A stretch of 17,321 nucleotides of DNA from Candidatus Saccharimonadota bacterium (GTDB lineage: Bacteria; Patescibacteriota; Saccharimonadia; Saccharimonadales; SZUA-47), in assembly GCA_017993025.1 (NCBI GenBank), contig JAGONL010000013.1:1-17321 (forward strand), written 5' to 3'. This document shows, piece by piece, positions 1 to 8,813 of this stretch. Numbering within the stretch: the first letter of the stretch is position 1; every line of letters begins with the position of its first letter. The notes under the pieces are model-generated. The model did not search any database, had not been told where the DNA came from, and saw only the letters and a list, made by a program, of their open reading frames with translations. The position numbers and the translations under genes are program-made.

Positions 1-384
1 GAGCAATTACACAAATCTGCCCCTATACTGCACATAAGCTTTAGTGTTGACCCGCCGGGCGCCTATGTACAGAAAGTTGTTTCTTGGCTTCGACGGAATG
101 TGCATCAGTACGCTCTTGTTACTGTTGGTTTACAGCCAAACATCGGTGCAGGTTGCGTTGTTAGAACAACAAACAAGATGTTTGACTTTTCACTGAGAGA
201 GTTTTTTGCTGAAAAGCGCGACTTTTTTGTTGAAAAGCTACATATGGCAATTACCGACCCTACTTTTTCTGAAAATAATCAACCCGTTCCTTCACCTGTT
301 GCTATAGAGGAACAACCTAGCGCTATTGCTGTCCCAACCCCGATAGCTGTTATGTCTCCTCCTGAGCAGGAGGCACAAGCGTGA
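1..384 (+). CDS. atpH: F-type ATP synthase delta subunit, 3' part (5' end outside window)
   Basis: The frame is open from base 1, so the gene enters from the left edge and only its C-terminal 127 residues are visible. The stretch around FSVDPP, VVSWLRR and [18 protein letters not shown] resembles the C-terminal domain of the delta/OSCP subunit, which joins the peripheral stalk to the top of F1; the family typically has a Gly-hydrophobic-Arg...Asp-x-Ser pattern here. The position directly before atpA also fits delta. After the recognisable domain there is a tail of about 40 residues rich in Pro, Ala and Glu, beginning near [10 protein letters not shown], which normal delta subunits lack. The TGA stop overlaps the GTG start of atpA (GTGA), which suggests translational coupling. 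The ATG at position 100 is internal, not the start. Whether this is plain delta or a b-delta fusion cannot be decided from the visible part. Confidence 0.8.
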   Translation, partial: EQLHKSAPILHISFSVDPPGAYVQKVVSWLRRNVHQYALVTVGLQPNIGAGCVVRTTNKMFDFSLREFFAEKRDFFVEKLHMAITDPTFSENNQPVPSPVAIEEQPSAIAVPTPIAVMSPPEQEAQA

Positions 385-2068
385 GCACCACCACAGGCAA
401 TCAGCACTTTGACAAGCTTGTAGACGCCGGCAAACCAGTTGGTGAAGTGATTGGTGTAGAGAAGTTCCTGATTAAAGTTAAGGGGCTTCAGCCATGTAGA
501 ATACACGCACTTGTAATGTTTGAAGACGGTTCTAAGGGGTTTGTGCACCAAATTGCCGAAGAATATGTGCTTATTCTTCACCTTGGAGAGACAGAGCTTA
601 GAATCGGGATGATTGCCGTTGTGCAGCACGAAAAGCTAGTCACAAAAGTCGGCAAGGATTTTATTGGTAGAGTTATAACAGTTACTGGTGAACCATTAGA
701 CGGCAAAGGACCTATAGCAGCTGATTCCGTTTGGCCGGTTTTTAATATTGCACCGCCAATTTTTCAGAGAAAATTACTTGATACACAGCTAGAAAGTGGT
801 GTATCTGCGCTGGATTCACTTTTTCCTGTAGTGCGTGGACAGCGTATGGCGCTACTAGGTGACAGTAAGTCGGGTAAAAGTACGCTTGTCACGCAACTTA
901 CAATTAATCAGAAAAACACGGACCAGATTGTTGTATATTGTTTGATTGCTAAACGCCGTAGTGATGTTGATACGTTATTGTCGCGACTACAAGAAACCGG
1001 CTCTTTGGACAAGGCAATAGTTATTGTTAGTACCATGTTTGAATCGCTTGTAATGAGCTATATTGCCCCTTACGTTGCATGCGCCATGGCCGAGTATTTC
1101 TGGCAGGAAAAAGCTCAAGATACGATTATTATTTATGACGACTTAACGTCGCACGCTCATGCCTACAGGGAAGTAGCTTTGCTGTCTGGGGTTAGTCCTG
1201 GTCGCGATAGTTATCCTGGTGATATGTTTTATGCCCACTCCAGCCTACTAGAACGTGCAGGAAGGCTTAATAGCAATGGTGCGCACCTGACCAGTATTCC
1301 ACTAGTAAACGCTGCTGGTGGTGACATTACGGCTTATCTGCCTACCAACATTATGTCTATTACAGACGGACAATGGATTCTTGACATGGATATCTTCCGT
1401 AGTGGTATACGTCCGGCAGTTAACATGGGTCTTAGTGTTACGCGTGTTGGTGGTGTTGGGCACAGTAGACGACAGCAAAAATTAGCTTCACAGACTTTAA
1501 AAATGCTTGCAGAATATAGACAATCAGAAGAGTTTTCTCACTTCGGTTCCGAACTTGCTTTAGAGGCTAGAAAAGCTCTAGACACCGGTAAAAGAGTTTT
1601 TGAACTACTAACCCAAAGCCCTACCGAGGTTTTTTCTTTGACCGCACAACAGCTAATGCTTGATATCGTCTTAAACATAGAAGACGGAGAACAACTTGAT
1701 ATGGGGCAGCTAAAACTGAACGTTGCTGAAATAGCTCTTAGTATGAAAGACGACAAAGACGAAGAATATGCTAAAGCATTGTCGGCTTTGAAGGCTAAAT
1801 CTCTAGTTGTACTTGCTGGTGCTCCAGCAAAGACCGATAAAAAAGAAGAGGCTGAAGGCGCTCCAGAAGCTTCTCCAGCAACACCTGAAAAGATGGAAGA
1901 ACCTAAAGATGCTAAAGCAGGGGAGAGTGACAAGCAGGCTAAACCTGAGGAAAAGACAGGAGAAAAACCAGAAGAGCAAAAGGAAGAAAAACCTGCAGTG
2001 CCAGAGGCTGAAAAACATGAGACTGAACCCGAAGAACACAAAAAAGAAGAACAACCGGAGCACGCATA

Positions 2069-2069
<1 letters not shown>
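381..2069 (+). CDS. atpA: F-type ATP synthase alpha subunit with long charged C-terminal tail
   Basis: Non-catalytic nucleotide-binding subunit of the F1 hexamer, 562 aa against about 500-515 usually. Start is GTG at 381, preceded by AGGAGG (368-373) with a 7-nt spacer. Visible motifs: P-loop GDSKSGKS (residues 160-167; the usual form is GDRQTGKT), [14 protein letters not shown] (about 251-264), [20 protein letters not shown] (about 274-293), ITDGQ (about 327-331) and GLSVTRVGG, where Arg355 matches the arginine finger that reaches into the catalytic site on beta. From about residue 483 to the end the protein is a low-complexity Lys/Glu/Pro/Ala tail of roughly 80 residues with no similarity to the family; it looks disordered. 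The stop overlaps the atpG start (TAATG). The identification is firm; the role of the tail is unknown. Confidence 0.97.
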
Positions 2070-4236
<2,167 letters not shown>

Positions 4237-4243
4237 GAGAAAT

Positions 4244-4555
4244 ATGGATACCACCAAAGATTCCTCAAAACCTGAAGACGAAATGGAAGTCGCACCAAAA
4301 CCAAGTGACCCAACAATGATGCAGATAAAGGTGTATTCGCCTTATCAGGTGTACTTTAACGACGACGCAGTAAGTATTAGTGCCGTTAATGACACGGGGC
4401 CATTCGATATTTTAAAGGGTCACCACAGATTCTTAACTTTGTTGGACCCTTGTGAATTAGTGATTGAAGCAAAAAACGGCGAGGAAAAGATTAAGATTTC
4501 GCGCGGAATTATGTACGTAAAGGAAGACCGCGTAACTGTATTTTTGGATGTGTAA
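4244..4555 (+). CDS. atpC: F-type ATP synthase epsilon subunit, N-terminal domain only
   Basis: Epsilon links gamma to the c-ring; in many bacteria its C-terminal helices also inhibit ATP hydrolysis. This protein has 103 aa. Residues from about 27 to the end (QIKVYSPYQVYFNDDAVSIS, then GPFDILKGHHRFLTLLDP, then ISRGIMYVKEDRVTVFLDV) fit the N-terminal beta-sandwich, where the family has F..x.a.GelGIlpgHapl...L.pG. The protein ends at the last strand, so the C-terminal helical hairpin of about 45-50 residues is absent. An added N-terminal stretch of about 25 residues is rich in charged residues and Pro (KDSSKPEDEMEVAPKPSDPT). The ribosome binding site AGGAGA (4235-4240) overlaps the atpD stop. 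Last gene of the operon. Confidence 0.92.
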   Translation: MDTTKDSSKPEDEMEVAPKPSDPTMMQIKVYSPYQVYFNDDAVSISAVNDTGPFDILKGHHRFLTLLDPCELVIEAKNGEEKIKISRGIMYVKEDRVTVFLDV

Positions 4556-4560
4556 GCTTT

Positions 4561-4581
4561 GAGAGGGGAATATCCCCTCTC
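4561..4581. terminator. Perfect 8-bp hairpin after the atp operon
   Basis: GAGAGGGG and CCCCTCTC flank the 5-nt loop AATAT, six bases after the atpC stop. There is no T-run on either side, so it is not a textbook intrinsic terminator. It sits between two convergent genes and could stop or stabilise either transcript. Confidence 0.5.
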
Positions 4582-4590
4582 GTACCGCGC

Positions 4591-4617
4591 GGGACAGTCG
4601 AATAAATCGCCTGTTCC
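4591..4617. terminator. Second hairpin in the convergent gap
   Basis: GGGACAG and CTGTTCC pair with one G-T wobble around a 13-nt loop. It lies 26 bases before the end of the minus-strand gene. Together with the neighbouring hairpin it is the only structure in the 88-nt convergent gap. A terminating role is inferred from position only. Confidence 0.35.
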
Positions 4618-4643
4618 GGTTGCTCTCCCCTAGCTACTAATGT

Positions 4644-5612
4644 TTAGTCTATGACTATGTAGTCAAAAGATACAGAACCTGACATACCTGACGAGGTATT
4701 AATAGAAAACCCGGAGGTAGTTCTGTTTGTTATATATGCATTTGGTGCTGGTGCGCCAACTGGGCTAATTACAACGTGTGGATTGCCATTAAAGTTACTT
4801 GAAAAGCTAATTGTAGCAAGTACTCCAGGGCCGGCCCCTGAACCAAAGTTGATGGTTACTGTTCCAGCAGTGTCGGTTCCGCTGATTGTTACTGTTCCAC
4901 CCGAGCCAATTGCACCACCACCACTAAGTCCTGGTGTGCCACCACCTGCGTCGATATGTCTATTGAATTGAATGTCGCCCGTTAGTGAAAGGGCATCGGT
5001 GATAATTGACGGAGCAGAAATAGAGCCAGAGAATGACGCTTGGCCATTTACTGTTAGTCCTCTTTGAACAACTAGAGTACCTTGTACGCTTGTGTCGCCG
5101 GCTATAGAAAGACTGTTAAGTTGAACTTCATCAAAAGCGCTTTTACCAGACACAGTAATACCAGGAAGGCTTAAATCTCCTCCTACTTTTATTGGTCCAG
5201 CAACATCAAGTCCATCACGAATGAGAACTTTTCCTGCAAAAACGGCGTTAGACTCAATGTTTAGAAGCTGTTTTGGGTCGCCAACGGTTGCTTCGTTTCC
5301 AGACAGACTGTCTATAGCTTCTTGAGTAAGCTCTTGTGTGGATATTGTTTTTTCTTCAGCAGCTTGTTTGTTACTGCTCTGTACAACAACAAATACAATT
5401 ATCAAGCTAACAATTATAAGTAGTATAAATCCAAGAAGGTATACGTTAACTCTGTTCGTGATTTTTGTAACTATTGAGCTCTTTTTCTTCTTAAGGTCTG
5501 GCTTCTTAGAGCCGTCACCTGAAGCATCCTGTGCATCAGGAACAGCTGTAACCGCGGTTGCTTGTTCTTCCAGAGTCTCTAGTGAATCGTTACTATCTTT
5601 ATTCTCTTCCAT
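4644..5612 (-). CDS. Membrane-anchored beta-repeat / fibre-like surface protein
   Basis: 322 aa, not recognised as a named family. Residues 1-56 form an acidic then Lys-rich cytoplasmic segment (KKPDLKKKKSS). Residues about 57-77 (VYLLGFILLIIVSLIIVFVVV) are one transmembrane helix without a cleavage site. Residues about 117-210 show short beta-strand repeats with Gly turns (AGKVLIRDGLDVAGPIKVGG; QGTLVVQRGLTVNGQASFSG), like bactofilin or trimeric-fibre beta-solenoids. A Gly-rich linker follows (about 223-262), then a C-terminal domain of about 60 residues (VVISPVGAPAPNAYITNRT ... GSVSFDYIVID) that looks like a small beta-sandwich head. The expected topology is N-in with a long extracellular stalk and head, so it may be an adhesin or fibre; this is inference. 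It has its own promoter and is convergent to the atp operon. No strong Shine-Dalgarno sits at normal spacing (AAGGAT is about 20 nt away). Confidence 0.85.
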   Translation of the reverse strand: MEENKDSNDSLETLEEQATAVTAVPDAQDASGDGSKKPDLKKKKSSIVTKITNRVNVYLLGFILLIIVSLIIVFVVVQSSNKQAAEEKTISTQELTQEAIDSLSGNEATVGDPKQLLNIESNAVFAGKVLIRDGLDVAGPIKVGGDLSLPGITVSGKSAFDEVQLNSLSIAGDTSVQGTLVVQRGLTVNGQASFSGSISAPSIITDALSLTGDIQFNRHIDAGGGTPGLSGGGAIGSGGTVTISGTDTAGTVTINFGSGAGPGVLATISFSSNFNGNPHVVISPVGAPAPNAYITNRTTSGFSINTSSGMSGSVSFDYIVID

Positions 5613-5647
5613 ATAAATAAATACTTATGCTTATCCTTTAATTTAGT

Positions 5648-5676
5648 ATTGTATCGGATATTAAAGCGTATGTCAC
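5648..5676 (-). promoter_or_regulatory. Sigma-70-type promoter for the minus-strand gene
   Basis: Read on the minus strand: GTGACA (-35, 5671-5676), 17-nt spacer, TACAAT (-10, 5648-5653). Each hexamer differs from consensus at one position. Transcription would start near 5641, giving a leader of about 30 nt. Confidence 0.6.
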
Positions 5677-5696
5677 TCATAAAAACCACAAACGGT

Positions 5697-5726
5697 TTGC
5701 ACTCATACCGTCAATCGTGTCATACT
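5697..5726 (+). promoter_or_regulatory. Possible promoter for the divergent plus-strand gene
   Basis: TTGCAC (5697-5702), 18-nt spacer, CATACT (5721-5726). Both hexamers are weak, but the position suits the start at 5751 and forms a divergent pair with the minus-strand promoter. Confidence 0.35.
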
Positions 5727-5750
5727 ATTTTTGAAGAAGAGGAAAAACAA

Positions 5751-6443
5751 ATGGCACCGTACAGCCATCACGTAAACACATACCACAGAGCAAAAAGGGC
5801 TAGAAAGGTAAAGAAGGCTGGTCAGACAGTGGTAATTTTGTTTTTGCTTTTCGGTGTTGGGATAGGTGTAGACTGGCTTCTTACGCAAATGAGACAACGC
5901 CAGAACCAAGTTAGTTCGGAATCGCTAGCGTCAGTACAGTCATCTACTATTAATATATTCAGAACACCATATTTCCAGTTTCAGGCAGACAGAACCTGGC
6001 GTGAGATAGAAATTGACAGAAAGCCAGACACATTTGTATATAGAAGTTTTAACGGCAATTTGGTACAGCACGAAATAATTGTGGAAATTAATAGAGGCGC
6101 ACAGATTACCCTTGCTAATGAGCAGACATCTCGCGTGCTACCGGTTGAAGAGTCAAATAACAGTTTAGTAGCTGTTGGCGACATTTCACCACACTGCTCA
6201 GAATTACTTGTAGACAAAACTAGCGAACAGCAACAGTTTGTTACATATAAGCAGGTAGAATTCCCTTGCAATCCAGACAGTAGTCAATTTGTGGTTTTGG
6301 TAGGACAGGTTGCAGGTAATCACTTGATAGAGAAGAAGACTGCTGACGGAATTAGAACGTATAAGATAACTTATAGAGACAGCACATTCACTCCAACTGG
6401 TAGACCGCTTCCCGGTATAATTAATTCGTTTCAGCTTTTGTAA
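5751..6443 (+). CDS. Membrane-anchored extracytoplasmic protein, unknown function
   Basis: 230 aa from the ATG at 5751. I chose this start because AAGAGG (5737-5742) sits 8 nt before it. The frame stays open back to a TTG at 5649, but that TTG lies inside the -10 box of the divergent promoter. The N-terminus is basic (HRAKRARKVKKAGQ), followed by one hydrophobic helix (about residues 25-44, TVVILFLLFGVGIGVDWLLT), so the remaining 185 residues should be outside the cell. The outer part has alternating hydrophobic/polar residues typical of beta strands (FVYRSFNGNLVQHEIIVEIN) and two Cys (SPHCSEL and EFPCNPD), which could form a disulfide. I recognise no family. It may be co-transcribed with the next gene (30-nt gap). 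Confidence 0.8.
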   Translation: MAPYSHHVNTYHRAKRARKVKKAGQTVVILFLLFGVGIGVDWLLTQMRQRQNQVSSESLASVQSSTINIFRTPYFQFQADRTWREIEIDRKPDTFVYRSFNGNLVQHEIIVEINRGAQITLANEQTSRVLPVEESNNSLVAVGDISPHCSELLVDKTSEQQQFVTYKQVEFPCNPDSSQFVVLVGQVAGNHLIEKKTADGIRTYKITYRDSTFTPTGRPLPGIINSFQLL

Positions 6444-6473
6444 ATCAAAAATAGTAGGGTAGGATAATCAAAC

Positions 6474-7223
6474 ATGAATAGCAAATTTAATAAACATTTC
6501 AGAAAGCTCAATTACTTCATTGCTCTTGGAGTAACTATCTTTCCTGTAAAAGTCTTTGCCCAAACACCAAGTTCTACCAACTATCAAGTGCCAGAATCCA
6601 GTTTTACGACAGGTAGTAATATTGATGCCAATTCTGCTAGTTATAACTCTCGCGTTTCGTTTGGTGATCTGGCCATTGGGTCGGCTAGCAGTACAAGCTA
6701 CAACGCCCGTCCCGGTTCTGTTACGCCTGATGAAGAGTTTCTGGAGCTTGTAGTCCAAACGGCAAATGTTAACCTTGGAGCACTGCTTGAGTCCACAACA
6801 GGCTCAGGAACAGCTATTTTCTATGTGCGCTCATATATTAATGGGGATTACTATGTGCAGTCATCTGGAAGTACTCTAACTTCAGGATCTGACACCATTA
6901 CAGCTTTAGGCACTCCCACAGCTTCCACAACCGGCACAGAACAGTTTGGTATCAATGTTGTTGCCAACGCCACTCCGGCAGTAGGCGCGGACCCGGCTGC
7001 AGACCCTTCAACTTTTTTTGCTAACGGAATTGCCGAGACTGGTTATGACACCGCAGACTTCTTTCAATTTAATAGCGGGGACGTAATAGCGCGCTCTGGC
7101 CCAGCAGGTCCTGCGTGGGGTAGAACTAACTATACAGTTAGCTATATTGCTAATGTAACAAGTATTACAGAAGCAGGAAACTATACAATGAACCACGACA
7201 TTATAGTAACTGCTACATTTTAA
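6474..7223 (+). CDS. Secreted beta-rich surface protein with SSTNYQ-type repeats and C-terminal ATF domain
   Basis: 249 aa. AGGA (6461-6464) lies 9 nt before the ATG. Signal peptide residues 1-29 (KLNYFIALGVTIFPVKVFA, cleaved before Q30). Residues about 32-78 hold three imperfect repeats around SSTNYQ, NSASYNS and SSTSYNA. The rest is a beta-rich domain with GSTLTSGSDTI, GTEQFGINVVANATP, FFQFNSGDVIA, TNYTVSYIANV and the end IIVTATF. The same landmarks, in the same order, occur in the gene at 10187 (GQTLTSGNSVI, GNAQFGSNL, QFRFVDGDRVA, YTASYIANV, YFAIATF) and more loosely in the tandem pair 7343/8814, so the four share a C-terminal domain. There is no membrane anchor or LPXTG motif; how it stays on the cell is unclear. 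I recall similar proteins, unnamed, from Saccharibacteria and other CPR genomes. Confidence 0.85.
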   Translation: MNSKFNKHFRKLNYFIALGVTIFPVKVFAQTPSSTNYQVPESSFTTGSNIDANSASYNSRVSFGDLAIGSASSTSYNARPGSVTPDEEFLELVVQTANVNLGALLESTTGSGTAIFYVRSYINGDYYVQSSGSTLTSGSDTITALGTPTASTTGTEQFGINVVANATPAVGADPAADPSTFFANGIAETGYDTADFFQFNSGDVIARSGPAGPAWGRTNYTVSYIANVTSITEAGNYTMNHDIIVTATF

Positions 7224-7232
7224 ACGCTCACT

Positions 7233-7241
7233 TGTGGAAAA
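7233..7241 (-). promoter_or_regulatory. DnaA-box-like site
   Basis: The minus strand reads TTTTCCACA, one base from the DnaA box TTATCCACA. It lies 16 bases upstream of the -35 of the 7343 promoter. A single near-match could be chance; it is listed because the paralogous promoter has two such sites. Confidence 0.25.
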
Positions 7242-7255
7242 CTAGTAATTTTTAT

Positions 7256-7286
7256 GCTTGACGCAAGCAAACATTACCGTTATAAA
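7256..7286 (+). promoter_or_regulatory. Strong sigma-70-type promoter with inverted repeat over the -35
   Basis: TTGACG (7258-7263), 17-nt spacer, TATAAA (7281-7286); each hexamer has one mismatch to consensus. GCTTG (7256-7260) and CAAGC (7264-7268) form a 5-bp inverted repeat centred on the -35, a possible operator. The leader to the ATG at 7343 is about 50 nt. Confidence 0.7.
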
Positions 7287-7342
7287 TAGGTGTACATATT
7301 AAATAAACAAAAATGTTCAAAAATAAACAAAGGAGAAATGTA

Positions 7343-8638
7343 ATGTTTCAACAGCAATCTTCAGCCATTAGTCTGCGACGAGTAGCAGCTATTGCGCAAG
7401 CCGCTGTGATAGCAATAGGGGTAATGGTACCATTACTAATGATACCTAGTGCGTCCGCAGCAACCCTAGACGAGCGAGAACTAAGAAGTTCTACTGCTCA
7501 ACCAAGCGTTAATACACAACTTCAATGGGTATTCGATACTACGGCAGACGTAGCAAACATCGACCACATTGAGATTGAGTTTTGTGATACGCCTCTGGAT
7601 ACGTGTACAACAGTTAATACGCCAACAATAGATGCAACCATAGCTGCAACTCTTACTGGTTTCACAACTAACACAGTTACAGCTACTACTCGTCAAAACG
7701 GTCTTAGTGGTGGTACAAACAACGAAATTCTCGTTGATAAGACTACAGTTGACTCTGGTTCTAGCTTAAACGAAGCAAGCATACAGTTAGATCTTACAGA
7801 CATTACTAACAACGCTACAGCTAACCGCTCATACTACACACGTATGCGTGTATATAGTGATACAGGTACTACAATGGTCTGGGACGGTGTCTTTGCACAA
7901 AGCACTTCACAAACTTTGACAGTTAGTGCTCGCGTTCAGGAACGTCTTGACTTCTGTGTCGGCGATACAGCTGTCGATGATGCTGATACTACAAGCCCTG
8001 GTGCAAACTGCGCTGCCATTAATGGTAACGATGTAGCATTAGGTGTGGTAGACGCTTCCAACACTAACGTTTCACCGGTTGCAGCGCTTGATGCAGTTGG
8101 TGCTGACGAAGAAAACGGTGTTGTTATGGTACGAACAAACGCTAGTGACGGTGTAGTTGTTGACTACAAAGCCCTACAGAACGTAACTTCTGGTAAGCTT
8201 AAAGTAGTTGGTGCTACCTGTTCTGGTACACTTTTAACCGACCAATGTTTCAACAGTGTTGGAACAACTGGTGACGAAATTGACGCTGGTGTTGAAGAAT
8301 TCGGTATGGCCGTAGCAGGAACTAACTATGAGAGCGTTACAGCCTACACATGTACTTTCTCTACAAGCACATACAACCTAGTTCGAGATACTCAGTACGA
8401 CGGTGTAGCCGCAGGTACTGACACCAACACATATATCGCTGATAATGGCCTTGTAGCTGGTACTACAACAAGCGCATTCGCTTGGGACGACACAGGAACT
8501 GCTGATCGCATCGCTGCATCAACAACTGCTGTCGACGATGAAGCCCTAATATTGAAGTTCGCTGCGACAGCATCGGCAACAACTCCAACGGGACTTTACC
8601 GAGTACAAGCAGATTTCATTGCAACAGCAACGTTCTAA
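7343..8638 (+). CDS. Secreted major-surface-protein candidate, tandem paralogue A
   Basis: 431 aa from the ATG at 7343, chosen because AAAGGAG (7329-7335) is 7 nt upstream; this gives the same length as its paralogue. An in-frame ATG at 7313 lacks a good site. Signal peptide about 1-39 (AAVIAIGVMVP...IPSASA, then ATLDERE). The N-terminal domain carries HIEIEFCDTPLDTCTTVNTP, comparable to SFEYCTNSPLVEITC in the 10187 protein. The middle has ERLDFCVGDT and GANCAAINGND. The C-terminal domain has EEFGMAVAGTN, the YDG segment, DDTGTADRIA and the end ADFIATATF. It has seven Cys: the residue pairing with AYTCTF in the paralogue is Tyr here. Strong promoter and ribosome site, own terminator, no membrane anchor. 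Possibly an abundant surface or S-layer-like protein; function is inference. Confidence 0.88.
   Translation: MFQQQSSAISLRRVAAIAQAAVIAIGVMVPLLMIPSASAATLDERELRSSTAQPSVNTQLQWVFDTTADVANIDHIEIEFCDTPLDTCTTVNTPTIDATIAATLTGFTTNTVTATTRQNGLSGGTNNEILVDKTTVDSGSSLNEASIQLDLTDITNNATANRSYYTRMRVYSDTGTTMVWDGVFAQSTSQTLTVSARVQERLDFCVGDTAVDDADTTSPGANCAAINGNDVALGVVDASNTNVSPVAALDAVGADEENGVVMVRTNASDGVVVDYKALQNVTSGKLKVVGATCSGTLLTDQCFNSVGTTGDEIDAGVEEFGMAVAGTNYESVTAYTCTFSTSTYNLVRDTQYDGVAAGTDTNTYIADNGLVAGTTTSAFAWDDTGTADRIAASTTAVDDEALILKFAATASATTPTGLYRVQADFIATATF
7526..7620 (+). repeat. Near-identical DNA block 1 (copy at 9003-9097)
   Basis: 95 nt with one mismatch between the tandem paralogues (CTG/CTA in the codon before GAT). 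Flanking codons differ at many synonymous positions. Confidence 0.9.
8111..8214 (+). repeat. Identical DNA block 2 (copy at 9585-9688)
   Basis: 104 nt identical between paralogues A and B, encoding ENGVVMVRTNASDGVVVDYK and the following residues. Synonymous differences begin directly on both sides. Confidence 0.9.
8479..8592 (+). repeat. Near-identical DNA block 3 (copy at 9953-10066)
   Basis: 114 nt with a single mismatch (GAT/GAA), near the 3' end of both paralogues. The final 45 nt of the genes are again mostly alike. Confidence 0.9.
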
Positions 8639-8671
8639 TACAAAGCTTAGCAATAGTTAACTCCTAAAGAG

Positions 8672-8694
8672 CCCACCAAAAAGGTGGGTTTTTT
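8672..8694 (+). terminator. Intrinsic terminator
   Basis: CCCACC, loop AAAAA, GGTGGG, followed by six T (8689-8694). It lies 33 bases after the stop of paralogue A, so A and B are separate transcription units. Confidence 0.9.
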
Positions 8695-8718
8695 AGTTGT
8701 AATGCTAAAACTTAATAC

Positions 8719-8737
8719 TGTGGACAAGTGTGGATAA
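8719..8737 (-). promoter_or_regulatory. Two tandem DnaA-box-like sites
   Basis: TGTGGATAA (8729-8737) is the exact complement of the DnaA box TTATCCACA. TGTGGACAA (8719-8727) is one base away from it. Both have the same orientation, are 10 bp apart (one helical turn), and end 4 bp before the -35 of the 8814 promoter. Binding is not shown. Confidence 0.4.
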
Positions 8738-8771
8738 CCCCTTGACCCCAGAGTAGGGGTTATGTTTAAAT
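8734..8771 (+). promoter_or_regulatory. Promoter of paralogue B with perfect 8-bp inverted repeat
   Basis: TTGACC (8742-8747) is the -35. The -10 is TTTAAA at 8765-8770 (17-nt spacer) or TTAAAT at 8766-8771 with an extended TG at 8763-8764. ATAACCCC (8734-8741) and GGGGTTAT (8756-8763) form a perfect inverted repeat that encloses the -35, a candidate operator. Confidence 0.6.
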
Positions 8772-8813
8772 AAGGGGGTAAATAACCTAAAACAAAAACA
8801 AAAGGAGAATTAA

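Noticed and set aside
382..384. Recoded UGA (code 25)
   Set aside because: TGA ends the delta gene exactly at the atpA start, and no gene here needs UGA read-through.
5649..5750. TTG-started N-terminal extension of the 5751 gene
   Set aside because: The TTG lies inside the -10 box of the divergent promoter, and a good ribosome site precedes the ATG at 5751.
7370..7400. Twin-arginine export signal in the tandem paralogues (LRRVAA, FRRVSA)
   Set aside because: The residue before RR is hydrophobic and the FLK-like follow-up is missing. Ordinary Sec signal peptides with AxA sites explain the N-termini.
8612..8635. C-terminal Phe of the ATF motif as an outer-membrane barrel signal
   Set aside because: The proteins lack the amphipathic barrel strand pattern, and neighbouring proteins are single-membrane anchored with Gram-positive-style layouts. 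A terminal Phe alone is not enough.
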